64,000 bases of DNA from Haliscomenobacter sp. (GTDB taxonomy: Bacteria; Bacteroidota; Bacteroidia; Chitinophagales; Saprospiraceae), in assembly GCA_016713275.1 (NCBI GenBank), contig JADJPL010000003.1, positions 372,001 to 436,000 on the forward strand. The letters run 5' to 3'. The notes below the pieces were generated by a model. It was not told where the DNA came from and searched no databases. It worked only from the letters and a program-made list of their open reading frames with translations. The stretch's first letter is position 1; the number at the start of each line of letters is the position of its first letter. Positions 26,613-35,051 of the stretch are shown piece after piece. Made by a program: the position numbers and the translations under genes.

Positions 26613-26673
26613 ACGAATTACGAATTACGAGGTACGAATTACGAAGTACGAATTACGAAGTACGAAGTACGGT
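26613..26673. repeat. GAATTACGAAGTACG short-word array
   Basis: 7-nt words GAATTAC, GAGGTAC and GAAGTAC in tandem, touching the ATG of the esterase gene, with no spacer for a normal leader. Confidence 0.9.
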
Positions 26674-26680
26674 CAGTTAT

Positions 26681-26759
26681 TCCCTGCTCCCTGCTCCCTG
26701 CTCCCTAACCCCTAACCACTAATAACTAACCACTAACCACTAACCACTAACCCCTAACC
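26681..26759. repeat. TCCCTGC / CTAACCA-CTAACCC short-word array
   Basis: Three TCCCTGC words followed by about nine CTAACCA/CTAACCC words, ending at the TGA stop of the sugar transferase. It looks telomere-like but is internal and belongs to the same stop-codon-adjacent array family. Confidence 0.9.
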
Positions 26760-28253
26760 TCACTTCCCTTTGCCTTGCAAGATAACCAACGCGGTATAAA
26801 TCATGATCTTGAAATCCAGGGCCAGAGACATGTTTTCGATGTAGAGGATATCGAATTTGAGGCGTTGGATCATTTGATCGACGTTGGAGGCGTAGCCGTA
26901 TTTCACCTGGCCCCAGGAAGTGATACCGGGGCGCACTTTAAGCAGGTGTTTGTAATGCGGGGCGCGCTCAACGATCTGGTCGATGTAAAACTGGCGTTCG
27001 GGGCGAGGGCCGACGATAGCCATATCGCCTTTCAGGACGTTCCAGAATTGGGGGAGTTCGTCGAGGCGCCACTTGCGCATGACGGCGCCCCAGGGGGTAC
27101 AGCGGTCGTCCCCATCTTTGGAAAGCTGGGGGCCGTGTTGTTCGGCATCTGTGTACATAGACCGAAACTTGTAGATCCGGAAGGGTTTCCCGTTCAGCCC
27201 GATGCGTTCCTGGCTGAAAAAAATGGGGCCGGCAGAGGACAACCGCACCCGAAGGGCGATGTAGGCGTAGAGGGGAGCAAGGAGCAACAGCATAACGGAA
27301 GAAACGGCCATGTCGAAAAGCCGCTTGACGAGGGCTTGCCACCGGGGCAGGAGATCCTGTTTGATCTCGATGAGCACCGCCCCATACACCTGGCTCATTT
27401 TTACGGTCCCCAGCATGATGTCGTACATGTCGGGAATGATCTTGATCATAACCTGGCGGTCGAAATCAAAAAGCGTGTTGAGGATTCCGCGGAGCTTGTT
27501 GTGTTCGCTGGTTTCTACGGCAATGATCACTTCTTCGACTTCCTGAGCCCGGATAACCGAAGCGAGCTGGTCCACTTTTCCCAGACAGGGAAGAAATTCC
27601 CTCAGCTCATTGGTGCTTTTTCCGTTGCTGTCGATAAACCCGAGAAAACGATAGCCCAGTCCTTTTTGCCGCCCGCTGATATCGGTATACAACTCAACCG
27701 CATTTTGGTTACCCCCAATAATGAGGGTGTTGTAGCTGATCAGCCCGGCCTGAAGCCTGCGGTTGGCTTTGGTGAGCAGGATAACCCGGGAGAAGGCGGT
27801 CAGCAGGAAATGAAGCAGGAACAACGTGAGAAAGGAGGAGTAATATGTCCGGTAATTGGACACGAAATCGTCCAGGATGAGGGTGAAGAACAGAAAAATC
27901 ACGCCAAAAAAGCTCAGGAACAGGGTGCGTGCCAGCGTCCCGGTGCGGGACAGCCGGTAAATATCCTTGTATTGATCAAATGTAGAGTAAAAAAGCAGCC
28001 AGCCGGTGGGGATAAGGGCCAGACCGTACCAAAAATTAGGGTCCTGAAACAGGGAAGCCATCTGTAGCGGCCGTTCCAGGCTGGCCCGGTAGACGAAGAA
28101 CAGCGCCCAGGCCAGCATGGCGGCTCCGAAATCGGCGGCCTTGTAGACCAAGGTGTGCCGCCGGCGTTTATGAGCGGTATTCTCTGGCAGGGCAATCGTT
28201 TTTGGGGCGCTAGAAATGGACCAGTTTGAGGTTGTCCAGTAGGATTCGCGCAT
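26760..28253 (-). CDS. Polyprenyl-phosphate sugar-1-phosphate transferase (exopolysaccharide initiation)
   Basis: About 497 residues. Four to five N-terminal membrane helices (AADFGAAMLAWALFFVY, FWYGLALIPTGWLLFYS, LFLSFFGVIFLFFTLIL, FLTLFLLHFLLTAFS), a CoA-binding-like middle domain (NTLIIGGNQNAVELYTDISG), one more helix, then the PF02397-type sugar transferase: KRLFDMAVSSVMLLLL, SQERIGLNGKPFRIYKFRSM, RKWRLDELPQFWNVLKGDMA, IVGPRPER, VRPGITSWGQVKYG. It loads the first sugar phosphate onto undecaprenyl phosphate for capsule or exopolysaccharide. The start is uncertain: 28253 or 28274; both overlap the lipoprotein gene end. Confidence 0.92.
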   Translation of the reverse strand: MRESYWTTSNWSISSAPKTIALPENTAHKRRRHTLVYKAADFGAAMLAWALFFVYRASLERPLQMASLFQDPNFWYGLALIPTGWLLFYSTFDQYKDIYRLSRTGTLARTLFLSFFGVIFLFFTLILDDFVSNYRTYYSSFLTLFLLHFLLTAFSRVILLTKANRRLQAGLISYNTLIIGGNQNAVELYTDISGRQKGLGYRFLGFIDSNGKSTNELREFLPCLGKVDQLASVIRAQEVEEVIIAVETSEHNKLRGILNTLFDFDRQVMIKIIPDMYDIMLGTVKMSQVYGAVLIEIKQDLLPRWQALVKRLFDMAVSSVMLLLLAPLYAYIALRVRLSSAGPIFFSQERIGLNGKPFRIYKFRSMYTDAEQHGPQLSKDGDDRCTPWGAVMRKWRLDELPQFWNVLKGDMAIVGPRPERQFYIDQIVERAPHYKHLLKVRPGITSWGQVKYGYASNVDQMIQRLKFDILYIENMSLALDFKIMIYTALVILQGKGK

Positions 28254-29124
28254 TTGTTCTGGATAATGTACCATCAGTTTTCAAGGGTATTGCTGCTCCT
28301 AGTATGATCTGGTAATCTTCCAAAGTGCTGCCTGAGAATGCCGGAGAAAGATTAAAATAAATTTTTTTCCAGGTTTCTGAAGGATTAAAACCGGCGACAT
28401 ACTGGATGGTGGAGCTTCCTCCTCCCTTGGGCGTGGAGATGACCCCGAAACGGACAGGCACGTCCGACCGGTAATTCACCTCCAGGTATACGAACGCGCC
28501 GCGGGCGGTCAGCCCGCTGTAGCGCGAGGTCGTGGCCAGTTCAACGGCGGGGTTATTGGCGTCCAGCAGGATCTGCCCCGAAGCGTTTCCTTCGAATACC
28601 TCCGAGGCGCTGATCTGGATTCGGCCGGATTCGTTGCCCGAAACCAGCGACTGGAACAGATGGCCGCTGTTCTCAAATCCTTCGAGCAGCGAAAACCGGG
28701 TTTCGGGACGGTACCGGATGCGGGGTTCCACCTTCTGGGGTTGTTGGGGCGCCAGTACGGCTTTTAGGGTAAAGGGTTGGTAGAACGGATAAATTTCCGG
28801 CGTCGCCCCGATGCCGTTTTCCTTGATCCCGGCCTCCAGGGAAATCGTTCCTCCGGCTGCGTCCAGAAGGGGAATATCGGCGGGCAACGCATAAACCCCC
28901 AGAAATTCTCCGTTTATTTTGAGCCAGGCTTCGGTAATTGCCGCCGACGCGCTTCCCTGGCTCCTGCTATCCGTTTGCAGCACAAAGGGTTCCACCCGCA
29001 GGTAAGCCGGAATGGGATCTTCCGGGTCGAGCCAGGTGCAGGAAGGCAGAACGGCCAACCAGAGGCTCCAGAATAGGCCTCTTCGGACGGATTTCCAAAA
29101 AGGAGCAGAGCGGAACCAGGTCAC
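28210..29124 (-). CDS. Lipoprotein of unknown function
   Basis: 304 residues with a lipoprotein signal peptide (hydrophobic LFWSLWLAVLPS followed by Cys), then beta-rich sequence without recognised domain. Segments such as GFENSGHLFQSLVSGNESGRIQ and VYLEVNYRSDVPVRFGVIS look like a carbohydrate-binding jelly-roll type fold; inference only. It starts with GTG overlapping the oxidoreductase stop by 4 nt (GTGA), and its end overlaps the sugar transferase start, so three genes are translationally linked. This suggests an outer-membrane role in polysaccharide handling. Confidence 0.75.
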   Translation of the reverse strand: MTWFRSAPFWKSVRRGLFWSLWLAVLPSCTWLDPEDPIPAYLRVEPFVLQTDSRSQGSASAAITEAWLKINGEFLGVYALPADIPLLDAAGGTISLEAGIKENGIGATPEIYPFYQPFTLKAVLAPQQPQKVEPRIRYRPETRFSLLEGFENSGHLFQSLVSGNESGRIQISASEVFEGNASGQILLDANNPAVELATTSRYSGLTARGAFVYLEVNYRSDVPVRFGVISTPKGGGSSTIQYVAGFNPSETWKKIYFNLSPAFSGSTLEDYQIILGAAIPLKTDGTLSRTNARILLDNLKLVHF

Positions 29125-30125
29125 GGAAGAAGCGGTTGGTTGGCAATTCGTTTTTCGTCAATGCTTTCGATGATTCGATAGGCTAATTTGAGGGCCTGGT
29201 AGCCGTCTTCGATATCTACCCTTGGCCGGGTCTGGTCCAGGATGCTTCCGGCAAAGGTTTCCAACTCCATTTGGATGGCGTTGCCGGGTTCGATGGCCGG
29301 GGAGTCGATGTGCAGGCGTTTGGCGCCTTTGCTGGTGGGCAGTTCGAGCAAATTGTCCATCCCTTCCAGAGAGGGGTCCCCGGGTTCGAACAAGCGGACG
29401 ACCTGGGCTTTTTTCTCCAGGAAGTCCAGGCTGATATACGCGTTGCGCTGGAAGAGGCGCACTTTGCGCATTTGTTTCAGGGAAATCCGGCTGGCGGTGA
29501 GGTTGGCCACGCAGCCATTCTCAAACTCGATCCGGGCGTTGGCAATGTCGGGCGTTTCGCTCACCACGGCGACGCCGCTGGCGTCTACGTGCTTGACCGG
29601 AGAGTCCACCATGCTGAGGATAATGTCCAGATCGTGGATCATGAGGTCGAGAATTACGGAGACGTCCGTTCCTCTCGGGTTGAAAGCGGCGAGCCGGTGC
29701 GCTTCCACAAACATCGGTGCGAGGGGCATATCCCCCAGCGCGAGCAATGCGGGGTTGAACCGCTCCACATGCCCAACCTGTACTTTTACCCCTTTGGATT
29801 GGCTTATCCGGATCAGCGCTTCCGCTTCTTCGAGGGTATGGGTGAGGGGCTTTTCAATGAAAACATGCTTCCCTTTTTCAATCGCCTGCCGGGCCAGCTC
29901 AAAATGCGTGACGGTGGGCGTTACGATATCGATCACGTCCACCGCATCCATCAGGGATTCCGCATCTGGAAACGCCCGGACGCCGAACTGCTCGGCTGCT
30001 GCCCGCGCATGCCCTGGGTTGGGGTCGTAGAAGCCAGCCAATTCGTAGACTTCATTGGCCAGTTGAATGCATTTGATGTGGATCTTCCCGAGGTGTCCTG
30101 CGCCTAATACGCCGATCTTCAACAT
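29121..30125 (-). CDS. Gfo/Idh/MocA family oxidoreductase
   Basis: 334 residues. Rossmann fingerprint MLKIGVLGAGHLGKIH, the family motif EKPLTHTLEEAEALI with the conserved Glu-Lys-Pro, and a C-terminal substrate domain (MIHDLDIILSMV, where His and Asp are expected catalytic residues). Known relatives oxidise or reduce the 3-position of nucleotide sugars such as UDP-GlcNAcA. Position upstream of a sugar transferase fits cell-envelope sugar synthesis, though the exact substrate is unknown. ATG at 30125 lies 30 nt after a TACTTTTGC box. Confidence 0.9.
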   Translation of the reverse strand: MLKIGVLGAGHLGKIHIKCIQLANEVYELAGFYDPNPGHARAAAEQFGVRAFPDAESLMDAVDVIDIVTPTVTHFELARQAIEKGKHVFIEKPLTHTLEEAEALIRISQSKGVKVQVGHVERFNPALLALGDMPLAPMFVEAHRLAAFNPRGTDVSVILDLMIHDLDIILSMVDSPVKHVDASGVAVVSETPDIANARIEFENGCVANLTASRISLKQMRKVRLFQRNAYISLDFLEKKAQVVRLFEPGDPSLEGMDNLLELPTSKGAKRLHIDSPAIEPGNAIQMELETFAGSILDQTRPRVDIEDGYQALKLAYRIIESIDEKRIANQPLLP

Positions 30126-30155
30126 ACGGATTGGGTTAAATGGATTTGCGGTTAG

Positions 30156-30164
30156 GCAAAAGTA
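30156..30164 (-). promoter_or_regulatory. Bacteroidota -7 box (TACTTTTGC)
   Basis: Exact TAnnTTTGC on the minus strand, upstream of the oxidoreductase/lipoprotein/sugar transferase unit. Confidence 0.6.
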
Positions 30165-30297
30165 CGCTATGAAACACGTTAATGAACGCCTTGACGTCAG
30201 AATTATCCGTAAAATAACGTGGTTTTGAAGGCTTATCTGCCTGCAAACTCCTTGCTCTCCGGTTTTCCCTCTGCTCGAGGCCCCTGCTCCGGGCCGG

Positions 30298-30597
30298 CTA
30301 CCGGTAATACATGAGGATGGCGCCAAACAGGGTGATCAGCGCTGTCAGCACCGTGGCCATCCGGATGGAATACCGAAGGTGGTTGGCAAAGGTCTCGATT
30401 TCGTTTTTCATCTGCGGGTAACGCGGGTGCACTTCCGCCTCCCTCCGGCTCCGGTTGAACACGTGTACCGCTCCAAATTCGACCTTGTTCCGAACCAGCA
30501 CCTTATAGGCTTTCAGCACCTTGATCCGGAAATAGATGTTCAGGAACAGCATAGCTGCAAATAATCCGATAACGATGCTGATTAATAAAATATACAT
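30298..30597 (-). CDS. Small membrane protein of unknown function
   Basis: 99 residues with an N-terminal helix (MYILLISIVIGLFAAMLFLNIYF), a basic cytoplasmic-like middle (RIKVLKAYKVLVRNKVEFG, RSRREAEVHPRYP) and a C-terminal helix (MATVLTALITLFGAILMYY). No family recognised. The ATG at 30597 is chosen because the first helix starts there and a MITE-like element lies just upstream at 30617. Codes alone between the oxidoreductase unit and the aldehyde dehydrogenase. Confidence 0.7.
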   Translation of the reverse strand: MYILLISIVIGLFAAMLFLNIYFRIKVLKAYKVLVRNKVEFGAVHVFNRSRREAEVHPRYPQMKNEIETFANHLRYSIRMATVLTALITLFGAILMYYR

Positions 30598-30616
30598 AGC
30601 GGGATGCGTTGTGCAA

Positions 30617-30780
30617 TAGACTTGTTGCGACGGGTCAGCGTGGTGGTAAAAATGAGCTATTTTTCGTTCACACGAAGGCTTTTTGAGGGAGCATAGCCCA
30701 GCTACGTGACCGAAAAAAGGCAAAGTGTGGGTGGAAAAGAGCCATTTTAAACCTGCGATGATCCCGTCGCAACAAGTCTA
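30617..30780 (-). mobile_element. MITE-like palindromic element, copy 2 (intact ends)
   Basis: 164 bp bounded by perfect 18-bp inverted repeats TAGACTTGTTGCGACGGG and CCCGTCGCAACAAGTCTA. The outer TA at both ends may be a target duplication, as made by IS630/Tc1-type transposases. The inner arms are also complementary (AAAATGAGCTATTTTTCG against GGAAAAGAGCCATTTT). Shares long near-identical stretches with 17549-17701. No transposase is in the window. Confidence 0.88.
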
Positions 30781-30797
30781 ATAAAAAAGAAAATTCC

Positions 30798-32231
30798 TCA
30801 GGCCAGCCAGCGTCCGACGAAACGCAGGAGCTTGAGCTTCGCATTGGTGTAGGGCGGATAAGCGACGCTAAAATCAAAGAAACGCCGCCGCAAAACCGGT
30901 TTGGGATTGGAAAATTCCAAAAAGCCCGCATGCCCCATATACCTGCCGATCCCGCTGTTGTTCACGCCTCCGAACCCCAGCTCGGGATTGCCAAAGGAAA
31001 GCATGAAATCGTTGACGACGACGCTCCCGGAAGACGTATGCTCCAGAACAAACTCGGTGAATTTCCGGTCCTTGCTGCCGATGTAGAGGGTCAGTGGTTT
31101 GGGCTGGCGGTTTATGATTTCGACGGCTTCCTGCACATGCCGGAAAGTAACGACCGGTACGAGGGGCCCAAAGATCTCTTCTTCCATAATCTCCATTTCC
31201 GGATGGACATCCGTCAAAAGGGTAAAAGGAACAAACAGGTCGTTTTCGTTCCAGGTACCGCCCAGGGCTTCTTTCGCTCCTTTGGCCAGCGCGTCTTCGT
31301 AAAGCCTGCGCAGCCGCTGGAAATTCCGCTGGTTGATGATGCGGGCGTAGTCGGGCGACTGGGCCAAGTCTTCCACCGGATAGAGCGTTCGAATGGCCTG
31401 TTGGTAAGCCTCGACGAACGCTTCTTTTTGCGATTCCTGCACCAGCACGTAGTCGGGTGCGATGCAGCTTTGGCCCACGTTGAGCCCTTTTCCCCACACC
31501 ATGCGCAAGGCCAGGGAAGGGAGGTCTGCAGTGTCGTCGACCAGGGCCGGCGATTTGCCGCCCAGTTCCAGGGTGACGGAAGTGAGGTTTTTGGCTGCTG
31601 CGGCCATGACGATCTTGCCTACCTGGGGGCTTCCGGTGAAAAAAATATGGTCAAAGGGCAACTCGAGCAGGGCTTGCGCCGCGTGAACGTCGCCTTCCAC
31701 CACGGCAACTTCTTCCGTGGGGAAAAGATCCTCCACCACTTTCCGGATAAACCGGGAGGTGTGGGAGGAGATCTCCGAAGGCTTGATGATAACGGTATTC
31801 CCTGCCGCCAGCGCGTCTACCAGCGGGGAAAAGGTCAGGTTGAAGGGATAATTCCAGGGGGAAAGGATGAGGCAGGTTCCTTTGGCTTCGTATTGTACCG
31901 ACGAGCTTACGCCGAAAAGCATCAACGGCGTGGCAGCCCGCCTGGGCTGCATCCAGCGCCGCAGATGTTTGCGCGTGTGGCGCAGATGCTGGAGCACCAC
32001 CGCAATCTCCGAAAGAAGAACTTCCGCTTTGGGCTTCCGAAAGTCCTTGTACATCGCCTGAAAAAGCCCTTCCATTTTGGCTTCATTCAGGATGTATTCT
32101 TCCAGGCGGCGCAGCCGCTGGATTCGTTCCCTGGAAGCAGACCGGTTGAGCTTGGGCGCATGGCGCTGCTGAAGTTCAAAAATCCCTGCGACTTCCGCCT
32201 GAATAGCTTCTTCGGTTAGGTTGGTTTCCAT
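30798..32231 (-). CDS. Aldehyde dehydrogenase (ALDH3-like)
   Basis: NAD(P)-dependent aldehyde oxidation to carboxylate, 477 residues. Motifs: ILSPWNYPFNLTFSPLVDAL, IIKPSEISSHTS, FFTGSPQVGKIVM, the catalytic Glu in VTLELGGKSPALV, catalytic Cys in GLNVGQSCIAPDYVLV, and EEEIFGPLVPVVTF. The length without a long N-terminal extension and the hydrophobic-basic C-terminus resemble fatty-aldehyde members. Placed with two short-chain dehydrogenases and an acyl-CoA ligase, it probably handles fatty aldehydes. 42 nt after the SDR stop. Confidence 0.93.
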   Translation of the reverse strand: METNLTEEAIQAEVAGIFELQQRHAPKLNRSASRERIQRLRRLEEYILNEAKMEGLFQAMYKDFRKPKAEVLLSEIAVVLQHLRHTRKHLRRWMQPRRAATPLMLFGVSSSVQYEAKGTCLILSPWNYPFNLTFSPLVDALAAGNTVIIKPSEISSHTSRFIRKVVEDLFPTEEVAVVEGDVHAAQALLELPFDHIFFTGSPQVGKIVMAAAAKNLTSVTLELGGKSPALVDDTADLPSLALRMVWGKGLNVGQSCIAPDYVLVQESQKEAFVEAYQQAIRTLYPVEDLAQSPDYARIINQRNFQRLRRLYEDALAKGAKEALGGTWNENDLFVPFTLLTDVHPEMEIMEEEIFGPLVPVVTFRHVQEAVEIINRQPKPLTLYIGSKDRKFTEFVLEHTSSGSVVVNDFMLSFGNPELGFGGVNNSGIGRYMGHAGFLEFSNPKPVLRRRFFDFSVAYPPYTNAKLKLLRFVGRWLA

Positions 32232-32273
32232 GATTAGGCGTTATGGGCGTTGAAAAAAAATTGGTTTTCGGAG

Positions 32274-33095
32274 TTAGATACTGAATTTTTCCACATCGTA
32301 TTTCCGGAAGATCCACCGTTCGTAGGCGCTGGGGAAAAGCCGGGCCATCCAGTCGATCTTTCGGGCGTCGGGGCCGATGACGATCCGCTTTTTCTTTTTG
32401 CGTATCCCGTTCAGGATCTGGGCGGCGGCGGCTTCTGCCGAGGTAATGGCCATCTTTTCGAAGACCTGGGCAAATTTCTCTACGCGTTTCGGGTGATCGC
32501 TTTGGATGTTGCGGGCGATGTTGGTCCGGATACCTCCCGGATGGATGCATACGACCGCTACCGGGCTTTTGGCCAGTTCGATCCGGAGGGTTTCCGTGAA
32601 GCCCCGGACCGCAAATTTGGCGGTGACGTAGGGCCCCTGGTTGGGGTACCCGATCACTCCGAAAATGCTGGATACATTGGCCAGCACCGCTTGGGGCCGG
32701 GCTTTAAGGTAAGGCAGGAACGCTTTGCTCCCGTAGATCACTCCCCACATATTGATGCCAATGACCTTCTCGAAATCGGGATAACCGGTGCGCTCGATCA
32801 TGCATTGTTCCAGGGTGATTCCCGCGTTGTTGATCACCACATCGACCTGGCCAAACCGGGCGGCCACATCTTCGGCGAACCGATATACCGCTTCTTTTTG
32901 CGACACGTCGAAAGAATGCCCCCAGGCTATTCCTCCTCTTTGCTCCACCAGGGCGATGGTTTCCCGAAGGGTGGCTTCGTTCCAGTCGTTCAAGGCCAGG
33001 CGGGCGCCCGCTTCCCCAAACTGCAGGGCCAGTGCCCGACCGATTCCAGAACCTGCCCCGGTGATGACAACTGTTTTGCCTTGAAAATTATTCAT
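32274..33095 (-). CDS. Short-chain dehydrogenase/reductase (SDR)
   Basis: 273 residues, classical SDR. Cofactor motif VVITGAGSGIGRALA, NNAG at VDVVINNAGIT, catalytic Ser in ANVSSIFG and YxxxK in YVTAKFAVRGF, and PG motif IHPGGIRTNIA. The C-terminus is long and basic (GIRKKKKRIVIGP, AYERWIFRKYDVEKF), as in SDRs that act on acyl chains near membranes. Starts 38 nt after the ligase stop. An acyl-CoA or aldehyde reductase role in a fatty alcohol/aldehyde pathway is inferred from the neighbours. Confidence 0.9.
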   Translation of the reverse strand: MNNFQGKTVVITGAGSGIGRALALQFGEAGARLALNDWNEATLRETIALVEQRGGIAWGHSFDVSQKEAVYRFAEDVAARFGQVDVVINNAGITLEQCMIERTGYPDFEKVIGINMWGVIYGSKAFLPYLKARPQAVLANVSSIFGVIGYPNQGPYVTAKFAVRGFTETLRIELAKSPVAVVCIHPGGIRTNIARNIQSDHPKRVEKFAQVFEKMAITSAEAAAAQILNGIRKKKKRIVIGPDARKIDWMARLFPSAYERWIFRKYDVEKFSI

Positions 33096-33133
33096 ATGCG
33101 ATGCGATAAATGGTTCTTGTTGGAGTTAGCGCG

Positions 33134-34840
33134 TTAAGGCCAGGAAGCCATGGGGTCCGATTCCCAGATAATTTCTTCCTGGCGGGCGTACCAGGTCCAA
33201 AACCGGTCCTCGAAGCGTTTGTTCAGTACTTCGCGGCGGATTTTGAGCGTAGGGGTAAGCACGCCGTTGTCGACCGTCCAGGGTTCCTGCAAAATGACGA
33301 GGCTTTTGATGCATTCAAATTTGGCCAGGGTGGCGTTGACCTCCTGGAGGGTAAGCCGTAGTTGCTCCTGTACCCATTCCCGGGGCGCCTGCAACCCGCG
33401 TTCCGACAGCACGACCAGGGCCAGGGGCTGGGGGATGGTCCGGCCGGTTACGCAAATTTGTTCGATCAGCGGGTTTTCGGCGAACCCCCATTCGATGGGG
33501 GCCGGAACGATAAATTTACCTTTGGCCGATTTAAAGGTATCGGTCACCCTGCCGGTGAGGCGCAAAAACCCTTCTTCGTCGATTTCGCCCTGATCCCCGG
33601 TATGCAGCCACCCGTCCTGGAGGACTTCCGCCGTTTTTTCCGGATCCCTGTAATATCCGGTCATGTTCCATGGCGCCCGCATGAGCACCTCGCCGGTTTC
33701 CGGGGCGATCTGTAAGTCTACGCTGGGCAGGGGTTTGCCTACTGTGCCGGGTTTCAGCAGGGTTTTGGGCATCAGGGCGCAGCCGCCGCAGTTTTCGGTC
33801 ATGGCATAGACTTCCTGGATGGGGAGGCCAAGCCGGAGGAAAAACGCTTTGAGCGCGTCTGGAGTTGGGGCGGCGCCGGTGAGCAGAATCCGCGCCTGGT
33901 CCAGGCCCAGCCCTTTTCGGATCTTATTTTTGACCAGCCCGGAAACCCAGGGGATGTGCAGCAACGTATTCAGTTTGCGCTGGGACATTTTTTCCAGGAT
34001 GCCTATCTGGAATTTAGCCCAAATCCTGGGTACAGCTAAAAAGAGGGTAGGCCGGGTGTCCCGGAGATTGCGGGCAAACGTGTTGAGGGATTCTCCGAAC
34101 GAGATGGTCCCGCCGGTGACGATGGCCGCTACTTCCACAATCATGCGCTCGGCGATGTGGTTGAGGGGTAGATAAGAGAAAAAACGGTGCGCTTTGCCGG
34201 AAAAGATTTGGAGGGTATTGTGGACCCGCTCGTTTTCCATCATCGTCGCCGGGGCAATATAGGTAAGCATAACCCCTTTGGGAGACCCGGTGGTGCCGGA
34301 AGTGAACAGGATGGTCCAAAGATCGTGTATCCCAGGTTTCGGCGTTTCGGTCAGTTGTCCGGAAGCATTCAGGGCTTCGTCCCAATCTATTCCTTCCTCC
34401 ACCCGGCTGTTTCCCGGATACGCGGGAAAACGGATCAGAGCCATCTCCTTCGGGATGCCGGATTTCATGGCGTTCCAATCGTCGAGTTTTCCCACAAAAA
34501 GGGCTTTGATATCACTCATCCGGGCTACCTCCCCCAATTGCCTGCCGGTCAGGTTGGGATAAAAAGGAACCGAGACGAACCCGCCTATCATGATGGCCAA
34601 ATCGGCCAGGACCCAATGGGCGCAGTTTTTGGAAACGATCCCTACGTGATCCCCCGGCTGAAGACCAAATTGTTGTAAAGTGGTGGCGATTTGCCGGGCA
34701 TGCCTGCCCGCTTCTGCCCACGAAGTAATCTTCCAGGTTTTTCCTTCCGGTTGCCGGAGGAAAGGAGCGCCCGGCATTTCCTTTTCCCAATGAAGGAAAT
34801 AGTCCAGGACTGTTCTTAAAGAGAGGGCTTCAAAATCCAT
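33134..34840 (-). CDS. AMP-dependent acyl-CoA ligase
   Basis: 568 residues. Adenylating enzyme that activates (probably long-chain) fatty acids with ATP and CoA. Motifs: TILFTSGTTGSPKGVMLTY (P-loop), SYLPLNHIAERM, EVYAMTENCGGCALMP, GWLHTGDQGEIDEEGFLRLTGR, and the C-terminal Lys region PTLKIRREVLNKRF. The ATG at 34840 is preferred to a TTG three codons upstream. The upstream 50 bp is AT-rich, then a short-word array fills the gap to the second SDR gene. Confidence 0.93.
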   Translation of the reverse strand: MDFEALSLRTVLDYFLHWEKEMPGAPFLRQPEGKTWKITSWAEAGRHARQIATTLQQFGLQPGDHVGIVSKNCAHWVLADLAIMIGGFVSVPFYPNLTGRQLGEVARMSDIKALFVGKLDDWNAMKSGIPKEMALIRFPAYPGNSRVEEGIDWDEALNASGQLTETPKPGIHDLWTILFTSGTTGSPKGVMLTYIAPATMMENERVHNTLQIFSGKAHRFFSYLPLNHIAERMIVEVAAIVTGGTISFGESLNTFARNLRDTRPTLFLAVPRIWAKFQIGILEKMSQRKLNTLLHIPWVSGLVKNKIRKGLGLDQARILLTGAAPTPDALKAFFLRLGLPIQEVYAMTENCGGCALMPKTLLKPGTVGKPLPSVDLQIAPETGEVLMRAPWNMTGYYRDPEKTAEVLQDGWLHTGDQGEIDEEGFLRLTGRVTDTFKSAKGKFIVPAPIEWGFAENPLIEQICVTGRTIPQPLALVVLSERGLQAPREWVQEQLRLTLQEVNATLAKFECIKSLVILQEPWTVDNGVLTPTLKIRREVLNKRFEDRFWTWYARQEEIIWESDPMASWP

Positions 34841-34888
34841 TGCCGCCAAATTAGAAGAACAAGGTATTTATTTTTGGCCATTTGTTTG

Positions 34889-35051
34889 ATGTACGAGGTA
34901 CGATTTACGAGGTTCGAGGTGCGAGGTACGATGTACGATTTACGATTTACGATGTACGAGGTGGTACGAAGCCCTCGCTACCTCGCTACCTCGCTACCTC
35001 GTAACCTCGTAACGTAACCTCGCAACTCCGCAACTCCGCAACTTCCCAACC
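34889..35051. repeat. Strand-switching short-word array (GTACGAGG to GTAACCTC)
   Basis: Left part: purine-type words GTACGAGG, GATTTAC, GAGGTGC. From about 34970 the complementary type takes over: CTCGCTAC, CTCGTAAC, CTCGCAAC, TCCGCAAC. It ends at the TGA stop of the SDR gene (35052-35054). Confidence 0.9.

Noticed and set aside
26681..26759. CTAACC repeats resembling telomeric DNA
   Set aside because: Internal, about nine 7-nt words, and part of the same stop-adjacent array family as the other gaps.
26775..28067. 430-codon frame antisense to the sugar transferase (similar long frames antisense to metK, ALDH and a PKD gene)
   Set aside because: GC-rich codon bias leaves the antisense frame open; the sense strand has complete family motifs.
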